NCBI GenBank assembly: GCA_018881555.1
Contig: JACAXG010000125.1
Location: forward strand, 472,680 to 536,679
Source: Amblyornis subalaris
Lineage: Eukaryota > Chordata > Aves > Passeriformes > Ptilonorhynchidae
Length of the DNA stretch: 64,000 bases
Direction: 5' to 3'
The notes beneath the pieces were generated by a model. It was given only the letters and a program-made list of their open reading frames with translations, ran no database searches and was not told the DNA's origin. Below, piece after piece: positions 20,045 to 33,096 of this stretch. How positions within the stretch are numbered: the first letter of the stretch is position 1; each line of letters begins with the position of its first letter. A program made the position numbers and the translations under genes.

Positions 20045-20065
20045 GATTTCAAGGTATATACAGAT

Positions 20066-20071
20066 TTTATT
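20066..20071 (-). terminator. UBE2H: distal UBE2H polyadenylation signal
   Basis: The complement reads AATAAA in the context ttaaataaaatctgtatatacc. It is the furthest such signal from the stop codon before sequence character changes to GC-rich intergenic DNA. Confidence 0.65.
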
Positions 20072-23000
20072 TAAAAAAAAAAAAAGTTTACAGTTCTTGA
20101 ATTATACACAACTATTGGAGAGGTTATACCCAGAGGAGAGGCAGCTGTGCCACTCTACCGACAACGCAAGGGAAAAAGAGGGGAAAAGGGGAAAAATAAC
20201 AAAGAGCTGACTCAACCAAAGGGCAGAAACACCCCGAGATCTCCTCAAGCCTCACAGGACAGGGACCCAGCACAGGTGGGAGAATCGTGGCCGTTGCAAA
20301 GTGGCAGCAGAACGTGGAGGAGGGGGAAAAAAATGGGAAAAAAAAAAAGGAAAAAAGAAAAGCAAAAAAAAAAAAAGAATTGTCAAACAATTCCCAGCCT
20401 TCCCGATGGAGGGTGGAGGGAAGGGGAGCCCCATCCCTCCGGCACGTTTGGGGGATGGGGTGGGGTTCAGCCATGGGGGACCAGCCAGGCTGGTGGCAAA
20501 GCTCTGCTCCCTGTGCCAGCATCCTTTGGCATCCACCAAAACGATCCCTGGGTCGGGAAAACTCGGGGCAGGAGGATCACACCCAGCCCAGGTGCCACCA
20601 CGGGGGGACAGCTCAGCTCAGCTTCTCCTCCCATGGAAAACCCTCGATGGAAAAAGGAGAAATGACAGGGGTAGAAGGCAAAGGTTGTTCCCAAAGCAGC
20701 TCCAAGGGCTGTGGCAAAGTTTGGCAGTGGGGAGCTCATCCCGGGCTCCAGGCTGGGAAATTCCCAAGGCGACACCACCACTGTTTCTGAAGAAGAAGAA
20801 GAAAAACACCCTGAAGATGATCAAAAAAAGCTCTCTTGCTCCAACACGGCTCCACCTTTTCATCCAGATTATGCTGGTGAAGTTTTACACACAAACTTTT
20901 TGTGGGGGAAGATTCTTTTAGGAGAAAGGGGGAGATTTGGGGGAAAAAAAAAAAAAAAGGTGGAAAATGCAGGAGGGGAAGCAGCGGGGTCCGAGGGGGT
21001 GGGACAGGAGTGGACCCCAACCCACCTCACCCCCTGAAGCACCTTCACCCAGGACATTTTTCCAAGCAGCATTTTGGCAGCTGGTTTTGCCTCCCAGAAA
21101 ACCCTGGGAATTTGTCAGAAGTGCTGGGAATGTGCATTTTTGTGGCTCTGGACACGCTGAGCCACCAGGCAGCAGCTCGGACAAGCTCCATGAATCCCGT
21201 TGTGTCCTCACACAGCCAGCTGCGCTTTCCCAGTATTTTTTTTGGGGAATCCCAGCTTAGCNCTTCCCAAAAGGAACAGGGAGGACACTCAAGCAGTTGG
21301 ATGCCCTAAATCCACGGGAGGGAAAACGGTGGAGAAGCAAACCCTGCAAGGGAAGGGAGCGAGGGAATTAGAAGACTATTTTTATACAATATTGAAAAAA
21401 TACAAATTTTTATTGTGATTTTTTTTTTTGGTTGCCTTTTTTTTTGTTTGTTTGTTTGTTTTGAAGCTTTTAAACTGAAATCACCACCCAGCACTTGACT
21501 CTACTCCTAAGTAGCACCTACAAGTAAAGGTTTATAGCACAAGCAAAACTGCCAGGGCAGCAGGAAAGCGAGTTCAACGTGGCCCCTCCCGCCCCAAATT
21601 AATGAGCAAACAACGTGCTAGATAAGAGTTAATTACATCATTACATGTTAAATAATTAATATTACCCTCCAACAAGCCACAAATGCTAGATAGAGAACTT
21701 CAGCACAGTACTAGCCACAGCCCTACATCACTGCTGGGAAAAAAAAAAAAAAAATTGGGAAAAAGGGAGAGGGAAAACCTTTGCTTCGTGCCCGGAATTA
21801 ACGGAAAGGAAATTCGTGGTAGGTTTTTTATTAAGGAAATTCATGCCAAAGCAAAGTGGGGCTCGATGGAGTTTTGTTTTCTCCCCCAAACCAACAGAAA
21901 GAAAACAAACTGATTGTGCTCTGTGAGTTAGGAAAAAAGGGTTGGAATCTCCCAACCCCAACGCGGTGGCGCTTGGAAAGGAAAGGAAATAAAGCCCAAT
22001 AATTCTGGGAAAATGACAAATGTACCAGTCTGACATTCAAAACTCTGCTCCAGAGTCGCTCAGGGTGGGTTGATTTTTCCTGCAGGTCGCACCACAAATG
22101 CAAAGATCTTGTCCAAACCCCTCTGAAAAATCCCCCAAAGAAAACAGCAGGTAACATTCAGCTTTAAAAATCCATCTCAGTGTGAATCTCCAACGCACAA
22201 TTATCCCAATTCAAGTATCCCAGCATCCCAAGGAGACATTTACTCTATCAGATTTCTAGGAAAGACAAAAAGAGATCTCAGCTTGCTGCAAGAAACCAGG
22301 AGAAATCCAACATTCCAATTCCCAAACATCCTGGAAAAAAAAGAAAAAAACCAAAACCAACCAACCAACAAAAAAAACCAAAGAGNGAATTCATTTGCTT
22401 CCTCAATTGGTGCTTTTTAGGCTTTTTTTATTCAGCTCAAATTTTGTTGTTTTTTTTTTTTTTCTAGATCATATTCTTTGTTAACTCTTAAGGAATTTTT
22501 ATCCTGTTGTACACACACAAGCAGATGGGAACCAAGCTGGTGCAGAAGGGGGAAGGAGGAAAAGGGAAAAGAAAAAAAAAAAAAAAAAAAGGAAAATCAA
22601 ATCGGTGCCGATGGATTCGTGGACTTCGGCCAACGGGACAATTCCGTGGATGTGAAGCTCTCGGCGAGGCCAATCCATCTGGTCGGAGGAGCCTCCCAGG
22701 ACACGGTGTTTGTGAGGTGTTTGAACCAGATTTCAAGCAAAAGAGAGGGGGGAAAGGAAAAAAAAAAAAAAAAAAAGCCAACTTGAAGCCATTCAAGGGC
22801 AGCAGGTTCCAAACTAGGACAAAGGAAGAGTTTCACTTCCACGTGCTCCAGGTCAATCCAAGCACTGTTCATCAGCGGTGGCTTCCGTTCGCTTCTTCCC
22901 TCCCAGCAAGGGAACAGCTCCTAATCCAGACCAAGCAAGTGAACAACATCCAGCTTTTCCAAAGTCCCCAGAGGGAATCGACCAGTGGTTGTCAGTCCCT

Positions 23001-23511
23001 ACAGTTCGGGAGGGCAGGGAGGAGTCCACAGAAAAAACAGACTGAAAATCCAAGTCATTTTCCAGCTTCAACGCTCCGAGGAGCTCCAAACCTTTGGATT
23101 GTTTTTTAGTTAAATCCCTCTTTTTTTTTTTTTTTTTTTTTTAATGTGACTCCATGTAAAACACGACCTGGAGGAGCACCTTCCATCCCTACACAGTCCT
23201 ACCATCCCCAAGATTTTAGACTCGGAGGAAACGCTGTTCCATGGCAACATCCCGGGTGGAAACCTCGATCCGAAAGCAAATCCCTCTTTTTTTTTTTTTT
23301 TTTGTTTGTTTGTGTGGTTTTTTTTCTTTATTTGCTAATTCCCTCCCTCCCAGGGCAGCTGTTTGGTAGCACACCAAAGTGGACTCGGCCAAATGGAATC
23401 TCAACGCATGCATCCGGGCTGCATATTGCTACCAAAATGGAATGTTGGGAATACGCTATGCACCTCGGGAAATCGGGAAATGACCAAGAAAATCAAGATC
23501 TAAAGGGTGTG

Positions 23512-23530
23512 ATATATATATATATATATC
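23512..23530. repeat. (TA)n microsatellite in the UBE2H 3' UTR
   Basis: An uninterrupted tatata run about 130 bases past the stop codon in the minus-strand sense. Confidence 0.9.
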
Positions 23531-23657
23531 AATGCTATAATTCATAAAAACCTTGTTTAGTAATAAAAAAAATTGCTTTGTTTAAATATGAATATTATAG
23601 TCTGCTTCTCATGGTTAGGAAATTAGAGTCTCTCTGAAAAGCAGGTGGCCTCCTCTA

Positions 23658-23782
23658 CTACAATTCCATATCCTGAGCCTCATCTTCCGAGAAGTCGGAC
23701 ATGGAGCTCTCGGATGAGCTGTCCCCGGTGCCTTCTTCCTGTTCTTTTAGTGCTTCTTCTGTTGCATATTTCTGGATGTATT
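23658..23782 (-). CDS. UBE2H: UBE2H exon 7, coding part (C-terminal tail)
   Basis: UBE2H is a class III E2 ubiquitin-conjugating enzyme that works with the CTLH/GID-type E3 ligase. This exon starts after a catccag acceptor with two bases completing a split Glu codon. It encodes the helix [12 protein letters not shown], then the acidic tail with SSSESS and [10 protein letters not shown], and ends at TAG (complement of 23658-23660). The acidic serine-rich tail is the family-specific C-terminal extension beyond the UBC core and a known type of casein-kinase target. All residues match the vertebrate protein as I know it. The frame and phase join exactly to the exon at 26847-26975. Confidence 0.98.
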
Positions 23783-26700
23783 CTGGATGGGAGAGAGAAA
23801 AAGAGGACATTTAGGAACAGATACTCAGCAGCTGGAGGAGGAGTAAGCTGTGAGTAACAGCTCCTTGGTAAATTATATAAATTATATATAAATTATAAAT
23901 TATCTCATTGCCCACAAAAGTGTGGCTGCCTCATCCCTGNAAGTGTCCAAGGCCAGGCTGGAGCAACCTGGGATAGTGGAAGGTGTCCCTGCCCATGGCA
24001 GGGAGTGGAATGAGATGATCTTTAAGGTCCCTTCCAACCCAAANCATTCCATGATTCTANGACACATCCTTGAGGTGGCTACTCCCTTCCCAGAGCTTTC
24101 CAAGAATTAATCTCCCTCTGGAAAAGGGGTGCTTACCCAGAGAAGTTGTTTACTATTCCTTGCACATTCCAGCAAAAGGAACCCAAGTGCTATTGCTGCA
24201 AGACTTTGGATGTCAAAACCCTTAGAGGGAACCTTAGAAATCCATTCCCTCCGGGATTATTCCAAATCCACCTAAACACTGCCTTGGGAGCTTCCAGACA
24301 CAGCAGCCACCAGCCAGGGACTGGCAGGACAGGAGGCCACCAGCACTTCCTCACTGGCTGCTTCCAGGGGACACTCCCACATGGAAGCTGCTGTTTCCTG
24401 CTGTTGGAAAAGGCCTCCTTGAGCCTAAGCTACAACTCGAAGCCCTTCAAGCTTAAAATGCCACTTTTTATCCAGGAAAGCTCCTGGACTGGGTTTTTCA
24501 GAAGGGAAAAGTCAAATTTCCAGGGAGTTTCTGTGCTGAATGTTGTATTGAACTGGGATTTTTCAAGGAAAAAAAAAAACCAAAATATCTAAATACTGAC
24601 AAAGCATCTTCCCACAGAAACGTGTTCAGGAAGGGAAACCCTCATGCACCAATTCCTGCCAGGAAAACACCACTGGATTCATCTGTTTACAATGCCTGGA
24701 GCAACAGGAACAAGCTGTGGTTACATCCCATGAGCCATCCTGGTGTTCCAAGGGATTCCACTGGAACTTCAGACACGTGGGGTGGGAAAACTGCTCCCAG
24801 AGATGTCCTGTGCTCTGGATATCCTTCACCTTCCCACCCTCCCAAAGGAAGATTCCATATTAAATCTCCCAAATTAAAAAGCAAAGCAGAACAGGAATGA
24901 TGAATTTTGGGCCACATCTCCATGTCTGTGCCCTTCTCTCCAAACAAACATTCCCTGCGCTCCAAACTACAAAAACATCAGGAACAGCAGCAGTAAATAA
25001 ATCATGGATTTGCACTGCCGAGTTTCCCAGAGCACAGGAGCTGTGAGGATCCTCTGCTGCAATTTTAACATGTCCAAGGGTAATTTGTAAAATGAGGGAT
25101 GACAGAGTTTAGCTCCATCCCATACTTGTCACGCAATCCCGGGAAGAGCCGGCGGAGCACGNGTCTGGGATTTATGGGAACATGTTGTGAGCGTTTAAAA
25201 GCTCCTTCCAGATCATCTGTACCTGGCTGGAAGGGTGGGAATGAAGGAGGAGGAGATCCCTTTATCCTGAGAGGTATCCTCAGATCTTCCTCTGGCTAAA
25301 ATCAGTTTTTCTGGCTTTTTTCCAAGGATGTCTCCTGTTTTTTAGGCTGTTTTCATTACAGCCCAGAGCACTCGCAGCACTGGCACTAGAGATTTTATCT
25401 GACAAACCATTTTGCCTGGAAGCTCCTTCACATGAAAAAGCAGGGAATGGACTTCGNGATACTGAGCAGGGAAGAGCTGCAGGGAAGTTCCTCCAATCCT
25501 GTCAGAGGAATCAGCCAAGGGAGGCTGAATAACTCAGAATTTAAATCACAGCTTTGCTCGCCCTCATTTGAGCTCCACCCCAAGTGACTCCAGGTTTAAC
25601 CACTCCAGGGTTATGTGGCAGAGGTGATCCCACGTTTTGCTGGGATACCTGAGCATTCCCAATTCCTGCTGCTCATGGAGGCTCCCATTCCAGACNCGGA
25701 GAGCTTTTTCCTGGCAGGGCTCCCACGGACAAACAGGCTCCTGGTTATTCAGTAACAAAACTCAGGTCCCTAAAAACTCAGCTCAAATCTGGGCCAAAGG
25801 CTGGAAATTTCCCACCAGGAGATGAAATGTTGGTTGTGTTCGTTGGATCAGTGGAGAAATAAAATCCATGGCTTTGCCATAGGCTTGGCACACCAGGAAA
25901 GGGAGCCCTGCTGATTTTAGGGAAGGCAAATCTAAAGCACAACTCCTATTTTTTATCTCATTTCTTCTGCTTGCAAGACTAAGTCAGTTTGTGTCTCACT
26001 CACCAGCTTGCTGGGACAGTCCTCCTACTGCCAGGCTTATCCCAAGTATTTTGGGAGTCCTTACCAGGAGCCTTCCCTGATCCCAAGGAGGTTCTGACTC
26101 CATTTTGTCCTTCCAACCCTTCCAGGAGCAGCTTCACTGGCTCTGCCCNTGCTCACCCACCCTCTGCAGTCACTGTGGAGTCACAAACCAACATCCTGCT
26201 TCCAGGAAAAATCATTCCCTTCTTTTTGAAGGCACTTTTGATCTGCCAAAGCTTGTAAGTCCCTTTGGTCCTTTAGTTTAAACTCCTCCAATTCTTTCCC
26301 TCATTTCCNAGCCTTTATTAATTGCTCTGCAGTTTCCTAATGGCATTCCCTGAACCAGGCACGGATCTAGGAAGACTTGGCTGGACTAGGATGTAGCAGG
26401 GAAGGATTATTTGGCATTTTCCAAAAATTCCTGCTCTGGCACAGTACAGAACCACCTCCTGCAACAGCACCACCAACTCCTTGATTGCTGCTCTCAGAAC
26501 TTTCCAACAAACCATTTTTTATCCATTAATTGTGCCACTGGATGCTTGAGACTGGCATTTTCCTGCCTTTTCTTTGACCACACACCTTTTCCTCCGAATT
26601 GTTCCTCCCATCTCCCAAAATCCCATAAATTCTAACTCAGTTTTCTTCCAGCTTTTCCTGTTTAGGCTCTGCTGATGATTTCAAACACAGCAGCACCTCA

Positions 26701-26846
26701 TCCCTCCNTCCTTCAGATCATCCCCTTTGAAACTGGAAGGGGCTCCTCTAATGGGAAAAAAACAGGCAGTGACTCCCAGGTTTGCAGCAAGGAGCCATCA
26801 TTCCCTCTGGATGGAATCCCAATAGTTCTGTTCTTTAGGGTCTTAC
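23783..26846 (-). other. UBE2H: UBE2H intron 6
   Basis: Intron with consensus ends (gtaag donor as the complement of 26842-26846, catccag acceptor at 23783). It contains a plus-strand CR1 at 23915-24060, about 130 bases from the terminal exon. No other gene or structured element was recognised in the rest. Confidence 0.9.
23915..24060 (+). mobile_element. CR1 LINE 3' end
   Basis: The order is tgtggctgcctcatccctg, aagtgtccaaggccagg, ggatagtggaaggtgtccct, gcccatggcaggg, ggtcccttccaaccc and attccatgattcta. This is the sense CR1 3' terminus. The 5' part is truncated and a short internal segment is missing. Confidence 0.92.
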
Positions 26847-26975
26847 CTTTAATTTTCTGTTTGTACTCTTCTGGTCGGTGGAGGTACATGGCTGCAGCGT
26901 CACCATTTAGAGGATCTATAGGATTGGGATAAGCCAGCAGCTGGGGCAGGAACGACTCAAATATATTGGTGAGAT
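26847..26975 (-). CDS. UBE2H: UBE2H exon 6
   Basis: The 129-nt internal exon lies between acceptor ccttgcag and donor gtaag on the minus strand. It begins with AT (completing Asp) and codes for 42 residues from [13 protein letters not shown] through [12 protein letters not shown] to PEEYKQKIK, leaving one base for the next Glu codon. The YPNP-DPLN segment after the catalytic region is the conserved UBC-fold stretch preceding the C-terminal helices. The sequence matches vertebrate UBE2H throughout. Confidence 0.98.
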
Positions 26976-29526
26976 CTGCAAGGCAAACACAAAGTTGGTG
27001 TCCATGTTCCCAGAGCCAGAGCCATCCCAAAAAACCAGCCTGCAACACCTAAACAGCGGCACGAAGCTCCAAGGGGAAACGCATTGAAAATNTGGGAATG
27101 AGGCAAAATAAAAGGAATAAAATCACAAATAAAAATAAAGGTTGATGGAAGAGCTGCTGCAGCTCGTCAGCTGATCACAAATTCCTCATCCCAACACATA
27201 AATGGAGATATCCATGGGTGAAGCAAGGNAGTGGATGGACACAGTTGTCCTGATTTTTAATGCTGGCTTAAAAAAATAGGAAAAAATCAAAACAAACAGT
27301 GCTGTGCTTTGCCTTTCCCTGAATTCTTTACTTCTTCCAATCTCTATTTAAATGTCTGATGCTCCANGGAAGGTTCCCTGCCCATGGAGCAGGGTTGGAG
27401 CTTGATCTCTGAGGTCCTTCCAATCCAAACCATTCCATGATTCCGTGGAAAGCACAAAGTGTCTTCCACAGCTTTTCATGATGGTGTTAATAGAAACCAC
27501 TGAGTCCTTCCTCCAACTCCAGACAATTCAGGGAATGTGCAGAGCTCCCATTAACACCTTGGTGCCAGCTGGAATCTGTCACCAANTCATCCACCACAGG
27601 AAACCTCCTCCTGGTGCCGATGAGTGACTGTGGATACACAAAACCCTCTTCCCACATCCCTGAGAGGGCCAACATCCCATTCCAGTGGTGGGGGTGGTCA
27701 GGACGATCCCTGTGTCATCATTCCTCCTTGGGAATGTTCGTTGTGTGGGGGTTTCCCATGGGTTTTGTTAGGGAATGTTCCATATATCTCTTATCAGTCT
27801 TTCCTGGTGGCAGAGAAATCCTGGATGAGCACCACCAGTCTCCTCCCGCATGGATCAGACTGGGGCTGCCAGGGAATCCCATCACTGCCCAGGACCCACC
27901 CCCGAGCAGTTTGGCCACTTCAGCCTGTATCTTTTCCTGGAAAAAGGCTGTATCCCATTCCTGAGCCACCACCGAGCCGCTAAACTCAACCAGATCTGAC
28001 CGTGGGCAGCGATCCCGGAGCCCTCAACTTCCTAAAAAATTCCCCAAAAAAGGGGAAGGAGATCTCCAAGTGCTCTCCTTGTGCAAAGAGCAGCTCCAGC
28101 TCTGGGATGCAGCCACAGAAAACCAGGTTCCAGCTCCAGCATTAAGATTTGGTGCCCAGGTTTGTCCCGGCTGGCACACGGAGCAGCCCGGAGCCACCGG
28201 CTGCTCCCGGGATGGAGCACAACAGCCACTGGAAAAAGGATCTTAATCCAAAACAGGGATCACAGAAAACAGTAAGAANGTTCTGTAAGAGTATTCCCTG
28301 CCATGGCAGTAGCTTTCCTTTAGTAGAATACCTAAGGATTGGATTTAGGCATTGGCAGCAAGAAGTTGACTTCAGTTTGTGAAATTTGGGACAAGTCTCT
28401 CCGCTTGGATGTTTGTGGCCCTGCGACCACTACAGGATCCTAGGATGAGGAAGCAGAGCCCTGGAATTCCCCCATGGCTCACAGGACACACAGGATTATA
28501 ATTTTTTGCTTAAGGAACCTCATTAATTTCCCCCTTCTCTCAAATCCCCCAAAGCAACGTGGGTTCAGCAGGAACAAGTGGAACACGTGCAGGAAGTTTA
28601 ACCACAGCACTGAGGAGCTGATGCTTCCTTAAGGAAGGAGCAGGAATTTAACCACGAGGTCCTCAGGAATTTATTGGTGGCTATTCTGGGTCTCTTCCAC
28701 CTTGGTTGCTGCTGGAATTATCTGACCCAGATCCTCTGCCAGCTCAGGAGTGCTCTGGATTAAAGGAGTGACGCTCCAAAGAGCAAGGGAATATTATTCN
28801 CCCTTTTTCATTTCCTTGTTCCACATAAGGAGGCAAAGCCCTGGAAGTGAAGAGGTGGTGTAGGAATCTTGGATTGTGACTTTANAGGGGAGAAGCAGAG
28901 GGAATTCAGTCACCCCGGTGTCTCCCTGCAGTTCCAAGGCAGAACCCAGAATGCTGGAGTGCAAAACCTCTGGAATTATTCCCTTTTGTCCTTTTTGTGG
29001 AAGAGCTGATATCCCACAACAAATCCATGTTGTGATCCTCATCCCTCTACNACACGAGGAATTCAGGCATTCCAATGAGGAGTTATAATTAAAATCAGTT
29101 TTCCAAGGAAGAACCTGAGGGATTAGATGTGCACATTTCCCTGAATCTCTTCCACAAAGCATAACTGGAATATCTGAAGAAATTCCCATTTTTAAAATNC
29201 AGCCAGCCTGGATTAGACTCAGATGTGCTCCTTCTGACAATTCCAGTTTTNCCTAAATTCCATTTTAAAGGAGTTTCAGCTGATCTGTTTTCTCTCCAAA
29301 AAGGAGATTTATAACCAGAAATGACCTCATGGGAACCACTCTGCAGCATTAAAGGCNTTGCCACTTCCTAACCTGCAATAAAATCTTATTTTTCACACGA
29401 TCTTGGCCCAGTGAGGAATTTAAAACTTCAGGAAAAAAACCCAAATCAAAGCAAAATCCCCCAAAAGTGGCCTGAAATCATCTGTCTCCAGCCACACCCC
29501 AGTACAGAAGAAAATGCCCAACTCAC
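26976..29526 (-). other. UBE2H: UBE2H intron 5
   Basis: Intron bounded by gtgagt (complement of 29521-29526) and ccttgcag. It includes a short CR1 piece at 27364-27448. Otherwise it is AT-rich unique sequence with no further feature that I recognise. Confidence 0.9.
27364..27448 (+). mobile_element. CR1 3' end relic
   Basis: ggttccctgcccatgg, gatctctgaggtccttccaatcc and aaccattccatgattcc represent the last 85 bases of a CR1 with several changes. Confidence 0.75.
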
Positions 29527-29579
29527 CATAGAGAGCTGTCCAAGTTTGATTGATTACATCTAGACATACAGTTCCTGAC
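29527..29579 (-). CDS. UBE2H: UBE2H exon 5, catalytic cysteine exon
   Basis: The 53-nt exon lies between tgttccag and gtgagt. One base completes Ala, then 17 codons read SGTVCLDVINQTWTALY, then one base of Asp. The Cys in TVCLDV is the active-site residue that forms the ubiquitin thioester in E2 enzymes. The short exon size and phases agree with the exons on both sides. Confidence 0.98.
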
Positions 29580-29862
29580 CTGGAACACATGGAAAAGATG
29601 GAATCAACGCTGGAAAACACTCNGGGAATTGAATCTAATCCCCCCCTACCCCTTCCCCAGGGTTTGGGATAAGCCCTGATTTATTCCTATTTATGGTCAA
29701 CAACCTNTAACTGCCTCAATCTTCACACTTTGCCCAAGAGAAAATAAATTGGAATTTTACTGACATGGAAGCACAGGCAGCTCCACATAACAAAAAAAAA
29801 TATGGGAAAATCTCTGAAATTTTGGGGGATTTATTATAAACATGAAAAAGGGATTTACTTAC
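29580..29862 (-). other. UBE2H: UBE2H intron 4
   Basis: A 283-base intron with gtaagt donor (complement of 29857-29862) and ccag acceptor. It is by far the shortest intron visible in the gene and contains no other feature. Confidence 0.93.
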
Positions 29863-29902
29863 GCTTCGTCAATGTTGGGATGGAAAATTTTATTCATGAA
29901 TC
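29863..29902 (-). CDS. UBE2H: UBE2H exon 4, HPN motif exon
   Basis: A 40-nt micro-exon between ccttgcag and gtaagt. It completes Gly with GA, then codes FMNKIFHPNIDE and the first two bases of Ala. The HPN tripeptide is the conserved E2 motif that positions the catalytic Asn. The exon is too short for frame-based gene finders but is certain from splice sites, phase and protein match. Confidence 0.97.
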
Positions 29903-32860
29903 CTGCAAGGAGACACAGANGTAAATTAGCAGAAAACACCCAAAGAAATGTATTTTTTTCCCAAGAAAAGTCTGGAATTTAAGGAACAAGGACTCATCTG
30001 AGTGGTTTCAAAGCCATCCCAGCCTTAGCTATAAATAGCTGTGTAACCTTTAAAATAGGCAGGCACCATTCCCACCCCGGGGTCCTCGGCCATTCCCTCA
30101 AAATTCAGGAAAACCTGGATTCGGAAAATTCAGGAATACTCTGCAGTGCAGCCACAAAGCTTTTGTTGGATCCTGAAAATTCCTTTCCATGAGCACGATG
30201 GAGCTCCCACATCTGATCCAGTGGGTTTAGAAGCTGCAAGAATTTTAAATAAACACCGAACACAAACTGAAGCTCAATATTGGATTGTTCTATGAGTTTG
30301 ATATCACAANATTAATGTAGATTTGTGAGCCAGGGAGGTAATAATTCAAATTTTCCATGAATTCAGCAATTAATTCTTCTCTTNGTGCCTCTGGTTTTCT
30401 AGAGAACAGCTCAGATGAGGTTTAGAAGGAGAGAGCTCGACTTGCCTTTGTCCACATTTCAGATTTCTCTGTTCTGACTTGCAAATTAAATTTTTCAATA
30501 AACCCCTGTGGTTTTGAGACTTAAAATGTTCCAGCAGAAGGTGCCCCACGCTTTAATCCAAAGGTACATTTTGTTTTCCAGCTGCCAAGTTCAACCTCAA
30601 GTTCAAGGTATCTGGAAGCTCAAAACACTCCCCTGCTATCCCATAAATAATGATAAAATGAAGGTATTAATGGAATTAGAACCATCCTCAGCCTGTGTGG
30701 AAGCAAAGCATATCCAGCCCAAAAAGTGTTTCCAAGGATGGCTGGGGATGGATGCAGAATCCACGATCCCAACTCTTCAATAGGAGGAACCCAAATATCT
30801 GGATGTGGGACACGTTCCCGGCACAAAACAAACATGGAACAAAGATGGAAATGAATTCCTACATTTCTGGCTTGGATAAATCATTTGGGTTCTGCCCAGA
30901 GGGGCAGCTCCAACCAGGATAAGCTGCTTCCAAGTCTTGGCGTTGCTTTTTTTATTGAGAATTTAAAAGAAAAGCTTCTTTTCCCTGTTGTGCCACCATC
31001 CTGCAGCCCAAAAATCCCGACAAACACGGCCCACGTGGGAATCTCCCTGCATTCAGCAGGAATCCATTCAAGCCAACAGCAACTATTGCTTCTGACAAGG
31101 ATAAAAACAGGGAAGAAATTTAGGTCTTGGATATTGACTCAATCCATTTAAAAAGCTCCTTCCAGAACTCAGAACACAACAAAGTTTTCTCTCCAGAGCA
31201 GCCCAAAGAAGCAGGAGAAAATCCCTATTTACCATTTAAAAAGCTCCCAACCTCTCCCACCTTTATCCAGCCACTCCAGGCGAGACACTGCAGCATCATC
31301 CCTGCCCAAGCACAGAGCAATCCCAGTTTGAGTGACAGCACGGATCCCATCTGGGATCAGAGCTGACATATGGGTTGAACTCCCTTTCTTCCCATGTATT
31401 ATGGCACAAATAGAATTCCATGTTTACTCGGACTGGAGGATTTTGCACNAATACACCACAAGGCTGAGACAAGGCCCGAAGCCAGAACAATCTCCAAGAG
31501 NAGAACAGAGAACTCCATCGACATCTCCACATTAACAAGTGAATTTCAGGAATAGCTTGGCAGGATTGAGCTGGAAAAACTGAAGCAGATTTCGAAAGGG
31601 AAGCTGTAGTTCCATGAAATATTTACGTTCTGCAGCTCCCACAAGTTTAAATCAGGTCACGGATCCATTTTGCCGGAGCNGCGGCGAGCAGCGATCCCGA
31701 TCCTAAATCCTGCCTTGCTCCTTGGGGGAAAAACCAAACAGGGAAGTAAAGAATAGAGAGGATGGGGAAGACACTGGGAACAATCCTTTCCGTCACATTG
31801 TCCTTGGATTCAAGCTTCCCAAATAAAACAGTTGTTCTCCAGAGAAGAACAGAAACATCCTTTCCTGCATTCCGAGGGTGTTCCCACATCTTTCAGCTCT
31901 CCAAGGACTCATTCCCCAGCCTTATTCCATGGACACAAACTGCCCAGGCCAAGAGCAGCTCTGTTGAAATCCTTCTTTTTCCTGATCCAGAAACAAGCAC
32001 AATTCTCTCCTCCTTTATTTGAAATGTGAATGCTCCTGGTGATGGAAGTGCCGACATCATTCCAATAAACCCAACTTGCTCCGTATTTAATTTTACAAAT
32101 AAAGAAGGACAAAGTGACCGTAAATATCCATGTAAAAATGAAATTCCAAGTTCAAGAGGAAGCCAGGAGCGGAGCAAAAAGAATTCCCAACACTGGGGCA
32201 GGTTTATTGCCACAGGCCCATCCCAATTAATGCACTGCGCAGAATTCCAGGTGAGCATTCCATCGGACAGGATTGGGATTCTGGGGTTCTCTCCATGACC
32301 TGGAGCAAGAAGCCAAGATCACAACCCATGATTCCAGATGCTGGACTGGGTGTAAACAATTTCACATTTTCAATCAAAATTCAAACTGAACTCTTGGAAA
32401 AGCCAACACTCGGGAAGATTGTGAGCAGCACAGTCCACCTTTTCCATCTGGAGATGCTGAAGTCCAGGATTGCCTTTGGAGGTAAAAAGCAGGACAGCAT
32501 AAAATCCATGTGGACAAAAAGCCTTTGGGTGATAACAGAAAAACCCCTGGACATCCCTAAGGAATTACACAACAGGAAGGGATGCAGCTGTTCCCACACT
32601 GGAAGACCAACATGTGGATGCCGACCTTGAACAGTGCTGGTGTTCCAGCAAAAGCCCTGGAGTGAGAATTCCTTGGATTGCCAAAAATCTTCAAGGAGAA
32701 GGGCATTGTTAAATCTAAAACTCAGCTCACTGGAAGGCTGTCAATCTTCACTGGTGCTGGAAACANGGGAACACTCGGAACACTCCAGCAGCTGATGTAT
32801 TCCAGTATGGAATGAAGTTCTCTTATCACGCTCATGCATCAGCTGTGGATGGGTTGGAAG

Positions 32861-33096
32861 ATCACAGAATTCCAGGATGGTTTGGGTGGAAACGGACATT
32901 AAAGCCCATCCACTGCCACTCCCTGCCATGGGCAGGGATACTTTCCACTATCCCAGTTGCTCCAAGCCCCATCCAACCTGGCCTTGGAAACTTCCAGGGA
33001 TCCAGGGGCAGCCATAGCTTCTCTGGGCAACCTGTGNCAGGGCCTCAGCACCCTCACAGCCAGGAATTCCTTCCCAATATCCCATCTAAACCAAAG
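32861..33096 (-). mobile_element. CR1 LINE fragment, antisense
   Basis: Inverted CR1 3' end: atcacagaattccaggatggtttgggtgg, gccatgggcagggata, ttccactatcccag, gggcagccatagcttctctgggcaacctg, gccaggaattccttcccaatatcccatctaa. Confidence 0.92.

Larger units (their letters stand above)
20045..23657 (-). other. UBE2H: UBE2H 3' UTR
   Basis: The region downstream (minus sense) of the UBE2H stop codon has no coding frame. It is marked by many A- and T-homopolymers and a TA dinucleotide run near 23512-23530. The likely distal polyadenylation signal is AATAAA as the complement of 20066-20071, with cleavage near 20045. Further AATAAA complements occur at about 21828, 22426 and 23326, so shorter isoforms are possible. 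A 3.6-kb UTR fits the long 3' UTR known for this gene; the boundary is inferred. Confidence 0.75.
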
